DNA of 20,532 nucleotides from DASXBA01 sp046729895 (lineage in GTDB: Bacteria > Actinomycetota > Thermoleophilia > Solirubrobacterales > Thermoleophilaceae), in NCBI GenBank assembly GCA_046729895.1, contig JBKPHP010000162.1:1-20532 (forward strand), given 5' to 3'. The notes under the pieces are model-generated. The model saw nothing but the letters and a program-made list of their open reading frames with translations, made no database searches and was not told the origin of the DNA. Made by a program: the position numbers and the translations under genes. Below are positions 15,854 through 20,532 of this stretch, in pieces (positions within the stretch are counted from its first letter, which is position 1; each line of letters opens with the position of its first letter).

Positions 15854-15880
15854 CTGGCGACTGGCGACTGGCGACTGGCG
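15854..15880 (+). repeat. Tandem CTGGCGA heptamers, nearly four copies
   Basis: CTGGCGA occurs at 15854, 15861 and 15868, followed by a six-base partial copy to 15880. It lies just upstream of the putative moxR promoter. The CTGGC core and 7-base period match the GCTGGCA repeats at 1867-1953 in another spacer, which suggests one repeat family in this genome. Confidence 0.85.
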
Positions 15881-15888
15881 CCTCCTCT

Positions 15889-15894
15889 TACCAT
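15889..15894 (+). promoter_or_regulatory. Possible -10 box (TACCAT) of moxR
   Basis: TACCAT fits TANNNT and ends 10 bases before ATG 15905, so the transcript would start at most a few bases before that codon. The alternative ATG 15893 lies inside the box and is therefore disfavoured. Spacing is looser than at the other starts, so the call is weaker. Confidence 0.35.
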
Positions 15895-15904
15895 GGGTGC
15901 CGGC

Positions 15905-16855
<951 letters not shown>

Positions 16856-17048
16856 ACGCCGCCTCTCTCACCCTCGCTCGCGTCTCGCGACTGCAAGCCT
16901 CCGCCTCGACGCGCGGCGCCTTGCGGCGCCGACCGGTCGCTGCGCTCCCTGGGGCTCGCCGATGCCTCCGGCATCGAATGCGCCCTGCGTCCTTGCGAAG
17001 CGGGCCTTTCACTCGCGAGACACGACCGATGGCTCGGTCGGGGGCGCT
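16856..17048 (+). mobile_element. Hairpin-rich element inserted at the moxR/DUF58 junction (MITE/REP-like candidate)
   Basis: This 193-base spacer lies in an otherwise overlapping operon. A perfect 10-base direct repeat, GGCGCTGTGA, flanks it at 16846-16855 (moxR end) and 17043-17052 (DUF58 start). Inside are three perfect hairpins with 7-bp stems: 16914-16931 (loop TTGC), 16960-16976 (loop TCC) and 17023-17040 (loop TGGC). Imperfect outer inverted repeats have a perfect 9-base core, GTCTCGCGA at 16882-16890 and its complement at 17013-17021. No open frame inside looks like a protein. It could be a non-autonomous mobile element or an intergenic REP-type sequence; the duplication suggests insertion into an ancestral GTGA overlap. 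Confidence 0.5.
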
Positions 17049-18170
17049 GTGAGCCGGGCGCTTGCCACGGCGGCTCTCGGCGTCGGCCTATGCCTGGCGG
17101 GCGCGACCTTCGACACAGCGTCACTGTACGTGCCCGGCGTCGCCCTCGCCGGTATTGCCGTCGCCGCGCTCGCCTGGGTCCGGCTCGCGGCGCACGGGGC
17201 GCGGGTGACGCGCGCGCCAGGCCCGCACACGGTCGTCGAGGAGGAGCCGTGGCCGCTGCGATTGGACCTCAGGACGGGGATGCTACCGCCGCCTGGAGGG
17301 GATCTGCTCGAGCCGCTCCTGGGCTGGCCTGTGCCGGTGGCGGGACGCTGGTGGCGTCGCGTGCGCCTGAACGTACGCTTCTCTCGGCGCGGACGCAGGC
17401 GCCTCGAGCCCGCCGTCCTGGTCGTCCGCGATCCACTCGGCCTCGACCGGGTGGAGATCTGGGGCGAGGGCGGCGAGGAGCTTCTCGTGCTCCCCCGCAT
17501 CGAGCCCGTGGAGCCGGTCAGGCGCGGCGGGGCCGGCGCCGGGACGGCCGAGGAGGGGGAGCAGTTCGGCCCCTCCCGTCGCCTCGACCGCTCCACCGCC
17601 GAGCTCGAGATCGACGGACTGCGCCCCTACCGCCAGGGTGCGCCCGCCTCGCGCATCCACTGGCCTGCCGTCGCACGGTCCGGGGAAATGCTCGAGCGCC
17701 GTCTCGTTGCCGGCCTCGACGCCGCACCGCTCATCGTCCTCGATGCGACCCGCCCTGCCGGCGAGGAGGCACTCGACGCCGCGGTCCGCGCCGCGGGGTC
17801 GCTGTGCGTCCATCTCGCACGGGCCGGCGGCTGCGCGATCCTCTTGCCCGGCGAGAGGCGGCCGGTGGAGGTCGGCGCCGACCTGGGGGCCTGGCCCACG
17901 GTTCACGTCCGGCTCGCGCTCGTCGAGCCCTCGCCCGCGCCGCCGGCGCTGTCGCGCGGCGGGCGCGGTGGGGCGGTGATCTGGGTCACCGCGAGGGCGC
18001 AGCACCGCGCACCCGGGGCGCTCGAGCGCCTTCCGGCGGGCTCCCGCTGGCTCGTCACGCCGCACTCCGCTGGCGACCGGACCCCGGCGTTCACCGTCGC
18101 CGGCTGTGAGGGCGTACGGGTGGACCGAGTACGGCGCCCCGTGCGACCCACGAGGAGCGAGGCCGCGTGA
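17049..18170 (+). CDS. DUF58 domain-containing membrane protein
   Basis: The 373-residue protein has two N-terminal hydrophobic segments (about residues 3-22 and 27-46: ATAALGVGLCLAGATF and YVPGVALAGIAVAALAWV), followed by a soluble region. The DUF58 core motif is recognisable as LEIDGLRPYRQGAPASRIHWPAVARSGEMLERR, matching the family pattern G-L-R-x-Y-x-x-G-x-x-x-x-x-I-x-W. It is followed by a VWA-like stretch (PLIVLDATRPAGEEALDAAV). The function is unknown; the family accompanies MoxR ATPases and transglutaminase proteins. I start it at GTG 17049. The frame stays open to ATG 16962, but that codon lies in the hairpin element. The stop overlaps the next GTG (GTGA). The polar domain diverges from typical members. 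Confidence 0.85.
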   Translation: MSRALATAALGVGLCLAGATFDTASLYVPGVALAGIAVAALAWVRLAAHGARVTRAPGPHTVVEEEPWPLRLDLRTGMLPPPGGDLLEPLLGWPVPVAGRWWRRVRLNVRFSRRGRRRLEPAVLVVRDPLGLDRVEIWGEGGEELLVLPRIEPVEPVRRGGAGAGTAEEGEQFGPSRRLDRSTAELEIDGLRPYRQGAPASRIHWPAVARSGEMLERRLVAGLDAAPLIVLDATRPAGEEALDAAVRAAGSLCVHLARAGGCAILLPGERRPVEVGADLGAWPTVHVRLALVEPSPAPPALSRGGRGGAVIWVTARAQHRAPGALERLPAGSRWLVTPHSAGDRTPAFTVAGCEGVRVDRVRRPVRPTRSEAA

Positions 18171-20458
18171 GCGGCGCTGCCGCGCGGCTCGCCGCGCGCC
18201 CGGTGCGCGCCGCTGGCTTGCCGGCCGAGGCGGAGGGCCGCGACTCGCCGCTGCTGCGGCTCGTCGCCTTTGCGGCCCTAGCGGCGTACGGCGTCGGACA
18301 CTGGTGGGGAATGGTGGCCCACGCCCCCGCCGGGCATGCGGCGCTGCTCGTCGCCATCGCCACGGGCGGCGCGGGCCTCCTGTCGCTGCTGCCGGGGCTG
18401 GGGCTGCCGCGCCCGCTCATGATCGGCCTGGCCTCGGCCGTCACGCTCGGCATCCTGGTGGCCGGACTCGCCGCGGTCGGGCTGCAGGGGCGGCTCATGC
18501 TGCCTGGCGGCTGGCACGAGCTCGCCGACGGGCTCGACCGGGGACTGTCGGGTATTCGCACGATCGACTGGCCGTACAAAGGCCCGGACGGCTGGGTGCG
18601 GCTGACCGTGCTACTGGGCGCTCCGCTGCTGCTGACGGCTGCCGCCGCCCTGGCGTTTTGGCCGGCGCGGCGCTACCGCCGCTTCTGGCGGGCCGAGGCA
18701 CTGGTCACGCTCCTCGTGCTGTACGGGACCGCGGTCACCAACCACGACCCCGGCTCCCCGCTGACCCGGGGCTTCGTGCTGTTGCTTCTGGTGGGCGCTT
18801 GGCTGTGGCTGCCCCGCCTCGGGCGGAGGGACGCTCTTGCGGCGGCAGCCGCCACGCTCGCCGCGGGGGTGTGCTCGCTGCCCGTTGCAGCCGCGCTCGA
18901 CGGCGACCAGCCCTGGTGGGACTACCGCTCCTTCGACTGGTTCGGGGGTGGCAAGAGCATCGTCTTCGACTGGAACCACTCCTACGGGCCGCTCGCTTGG
19001 CCGCGGGAAGGAACCACGCTGCTGAACGTCAAGTCCTCTCAGGCCCTCTACTGGAGGACCGAGGTGCTCGACCGCTTCGACGGCGTTCGCTGGCTTCGCC
19101 TGCGCGAGGGTCACAGCAACGCGCTGGCCGACCTGCCCCAGCGGTTCAGGCGGCGCGGCCGGCACTGGGACTACTTCGAGTACAACCCCCGTTGGGACAA
19201 GCATATTCGCGTGACTGTTCGCTCGCTTCGCAGCGATCTGATAGTGGGCCCGGGCACGATCTACCAGGTGAAGGGCGCCGGCCCGACCGTGACCGCCGAC
19301 GACGGGACCACGATCAAGCTCGACGACGCGCTCGAGAAGGGGGACGCCTACAGCGTGAACGCGTATGTCCCCAAGCCCACCGCGGCGCAGATGCGCGGGG
19401 CCCCCGCTGGCTACCCACCCGAGCTCAACCGCTACACGGTCGTCCAGCTGCCGGGTGCAGGCGAGACCGTGATGCCGCTGCGGGGCGGGCCGGTTGGCGG
19501 CACTCCTAGGGCCGAGAGCACGCTGCTCCACTCGCCGTACGGGGACGTCTACCGACTGGCGCGCCGGCTGACGGCCGGCGCGCCGACCGCCTATGACGCG
19601 GTAGCGCGCATCGAGCGATACCTGCAGCGCCGCTACACCTATGACGAGGACCCCCCGCGCCGGCGCCTGCCCCTCGCGGCGTTCGTGCTGCGCGACCGGG
19701 TCGGTTACTGCCAGCAGTTCTCGGGCGCGTTGGCGTTGATGCTGCGGATGGTGGGGATACCGAGCCGGGTGGCGGCGGGCTTCACCCCGGGATCGTTCAA
19801 CAGCGACACGGGCGAATTCAGGGTCCGCGACCTCGATGCCCACTCATGGGTGGAGGTCTTCGTCACCGGCGTGGGCTGGGTCACCTTCGACCCCACGCCC
19901 CCCGCCGCCCCCGCCCAGACCCAGGCCAGCGGTCTCGAGGCGCTCGGCGGTGCCGGCGGGCAGGCCGGGGACGTGCGCACCAGGCGCGGTGACGGCGGGG
20001 GTCCGCAGCGTGGAGCGGACGCTCCAGGGGGCGGCAGTGGCGGCGGCGGCGACACCAGCTGGCGGGTGGGAGCGCTCATGCTCGCCGTCGCGGCGCTTGC
20101 GGTGGCCGCCTGGCTCGGCCTGCGGCGCCTTGGGCGGCGGCGTCCGGCCACCGACGGTGAGGCCGCCGAGGCCCAGCTTCGCGAGTTCGAGTCGGCGCTA
20201 CGGAGGCTGGGGTGGCGCGTCCCGGCAGGCACGACACTGCGCGCCATCGAGGACCGACTCGCACGAATGGCCGGGCCGGACGCCGCCGGCTACGCGGCCG
20301 GGCTGCGGGCGCACCGCTACGAGGCGCGCGGCCCCGAGCCTCCCGACCGCGCGGCGCGCCGCGCGCTGCGCAAGGCCCTAGCGGCCGCCGCGGGCCGGCG
20401 GGGAAGGCTGCGCGCCCTCGTGGCGATCCCCCCCGGAGGCCCTTTTAGGCGTCTCTAA
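18167..20458 (+). CDS. TgpA-like membrane transglutaminase-domain protein
   Basis: The 763-residue membrane protein combines an N-terminal multi-helix region (about 25-240), an extracytoplasmic beta-rich domain, a transglutaminase core and a C-terminal tail. The core has the nucleophile Cys515 in RVGYCQQFSGALALMLRMVG, His559 in DLDAHSWVEVF and Asp575 in WVTFDPTPP, so a complete Cys-His-Asp triad is present. A Gly/Arg-rich linker (about 590-625) leads to one more membrane helix (about 629-648) and a cytosolic DUF4129-like tail with LREFESALRRLGWRVPAGTT. These proteins act at the envelope as transglutaminases or cysteine proteases, with unknown substrates. GTG 18167 overlaps the DUF58 stop, so both are coupled to moxR. 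Confidence 0.93.
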   Translation: MSGAAARLAARPVRAAGLPAEAEGRDSPLLRLVAFAALAAYGVGHWWGMVAHAPAGHAALLVAIATGGAGLLSLLPGLGLPRPLMIGLASAVTLGILVAGLAAVGLQGRLMLPGGWHELADGLDRGLSGIRTIDWPYKGPDGWVRLTVLLGAPLLLTAAAALAFWPARRYRRFWRAEALVTLLVLYGTAVTNHDPGSPLTRGFVLLLLVGAWLWLPRLGRRDALAAAAATLAAGVCSLPVAAALDGDQPWWDYRSFDWFGGGKSIVFDWNHSYGPLAWPREGTTLLNVKSSQALYWRTEVLDRFDGVRWLRLREGHSNALADLPQRFRRRGRHWDYFEYNPRWDKHIRVTVRSLRSDLIVGPGTIYQVKGAGPTVTADDGTTIKLDDALEKGDAYSVNAYVPKPTAAQMRGAPAGYPPELNRYTVVQLPGAGETVMPLRGGPVGGTPRAESTLLHSPYGDVYRLARRLTAGAPTAYDAVARIERYLQRRYTYDEDPPRRRLPLAAFVLRDRVGYCQQFSGALALMLRMVGIPSRVAAGFTPGSFNSDTGEFRVRDLDAHSWVEVFVTGVGWVTFDPTPPAAPAQTQASGLEALGGAGGQAGDVRTRRGDGGGPQRGADAPGGGSGGGGDTSWRVGALMLAVAALAVAAWLGLRRLGRRRPATDGEAAEAQLREFESALRRLGWRVPAGTTLRAIEDRLARMAGPDAAGYAAGLRAHRYEARGPEPPDRAARRALRKALAAAAGRRGRLRALVAIPPGGPFRRL

Positions 20459-20469
20459 GGTAGGGCCTC
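20436..20469 (+). terminator. Stem-loop straddling the transglutaminase stop codon
   Basis: GAGGCCCT at 20436-20443 and AGGGCCTC at 20462-20469 are perfect 8-bp arms. Inside them TTAG and CTAA can extend the structure around a GCGTCT loop. The TAA stop (20456-20458) lies in the structure. There is no T-tract, so this may be a factor-assisted terminator, or part of a leader for a gene beyond the window. Confidence 0.45.
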
Positions 20470-20532
20470 TAGAAAGCCCCGGAAAGAACCAATGGGCCCC
20501 GTAACCAGACCCCCGCAGCGCACCGCCGCCTC
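20470..20532. other. Non-coding window end, unassigned
   Basis: These 63 bases follow the stem-loop and hold no convincing frame. The stretch around 20471-20495 is richer in A than the rest of the window (GAAAG, GGAAAGAACCAATGGG). It could be the start of a structured leader of a downstream gene, but too little is visible to classify it. Confidence 0.3.

Noticed and set aside
15797..15880. Possible CRISPR array
   Set aside because: Units are 7 bases with no spacers and no cas genes nearby; these are simple tandem heptamers.
16962..17048. ATG 16962 as start of DUF58
   Set aside because: It sits inside a perfect hairpin of the inserted element; GTG 17049 keeps the GTGA arrangement and the expected N-terminal membrane segment.
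18106..19843. Alternative frames over the transglutaminase gene (plus 18106-19509, minus 18611-19843)
   Set aside because: Shadows of the 763-residue frame that contains the full Cys-His-Asp core.
20478..20510. Resemblance to part of the ydaO (c-di-AMP) riboswitch (AACC...GGG...GTAA pattern)
   Set aside because: The match is short and the flanking conserved stems are not recognisable; too weak to call without a covariance model.

Overview
This is a GC-rich (roughly 70 percent), densely packed chromosomal segment. Gene content and order (lepA, sigma-70, hrcA-dnaJ-prmA, yqeY-phoH-ybeY-era, hisIE-trpEGDC, moxR-DUF58-transglutaminase), GTG starts, stop/start overlaps and TANNNT-type -10 boxes point to an actinobacterium. 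A deep lineage such as Thermoleophilia is my best guess, but that is inference and not proven by the sequence. No phage, plasmid, CRISPR, rRNA or tRNA feature was recognised.

Layout. (1) 1-5751, plus strand: 3' half of lepA; a compact housekeeping-type sigma factor; a two-gene MaoC/HadAB-like dehydratase; hrcA-dnaJ-prmA. (2) 5772-8267, minus strand: a HAD hydrolase followed by a CvrA/NhaP2-type cation/proton antiporter. (3) 8293-10947, plus strand: yqeY, phoH, ybeY, era, an RNA/ribosome maturation cluster. (4) 10974-11270, minus strand: a small ABM-like protein. (5) 11380-15798, plus strand: hisIE-trpE-trpG-trpD-trpC, every junction overlapping. (6) 15905-20458, plus strand: moxR, DUF58 and TgpA-like transglutaminase genes, a common cell-envelope or protease-like module. 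The last 74 bases are non-coding as far as I can see.

The genes are ordinary; the interest lies between them. First, five transcription-unit starts (sigma, maoC, hrcA, yqeY, hisIE) have a -10-like hexamer ending 6-7 bases before the ATG/GTG and no usable Shine-Dalgarno, which predicts leaderless mRNAs. Second, prmA, ybeY and the HAD gene appear to begin at AUC; in the HAD gene the catalytic aspartate lies upstream of every canonical start. Third, two spacers carry heptanucleotide repeats with the same CTGGC core. Fourth, a roughly 190-bp element made of three perfect hairpins sits exactly at the moxR/DUF58 junction, flanked by a 10-bp direct repeat containing GTGA, as if inserted into an ancestral stop/start overlap.

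I did not find a new multi-gene biological system.
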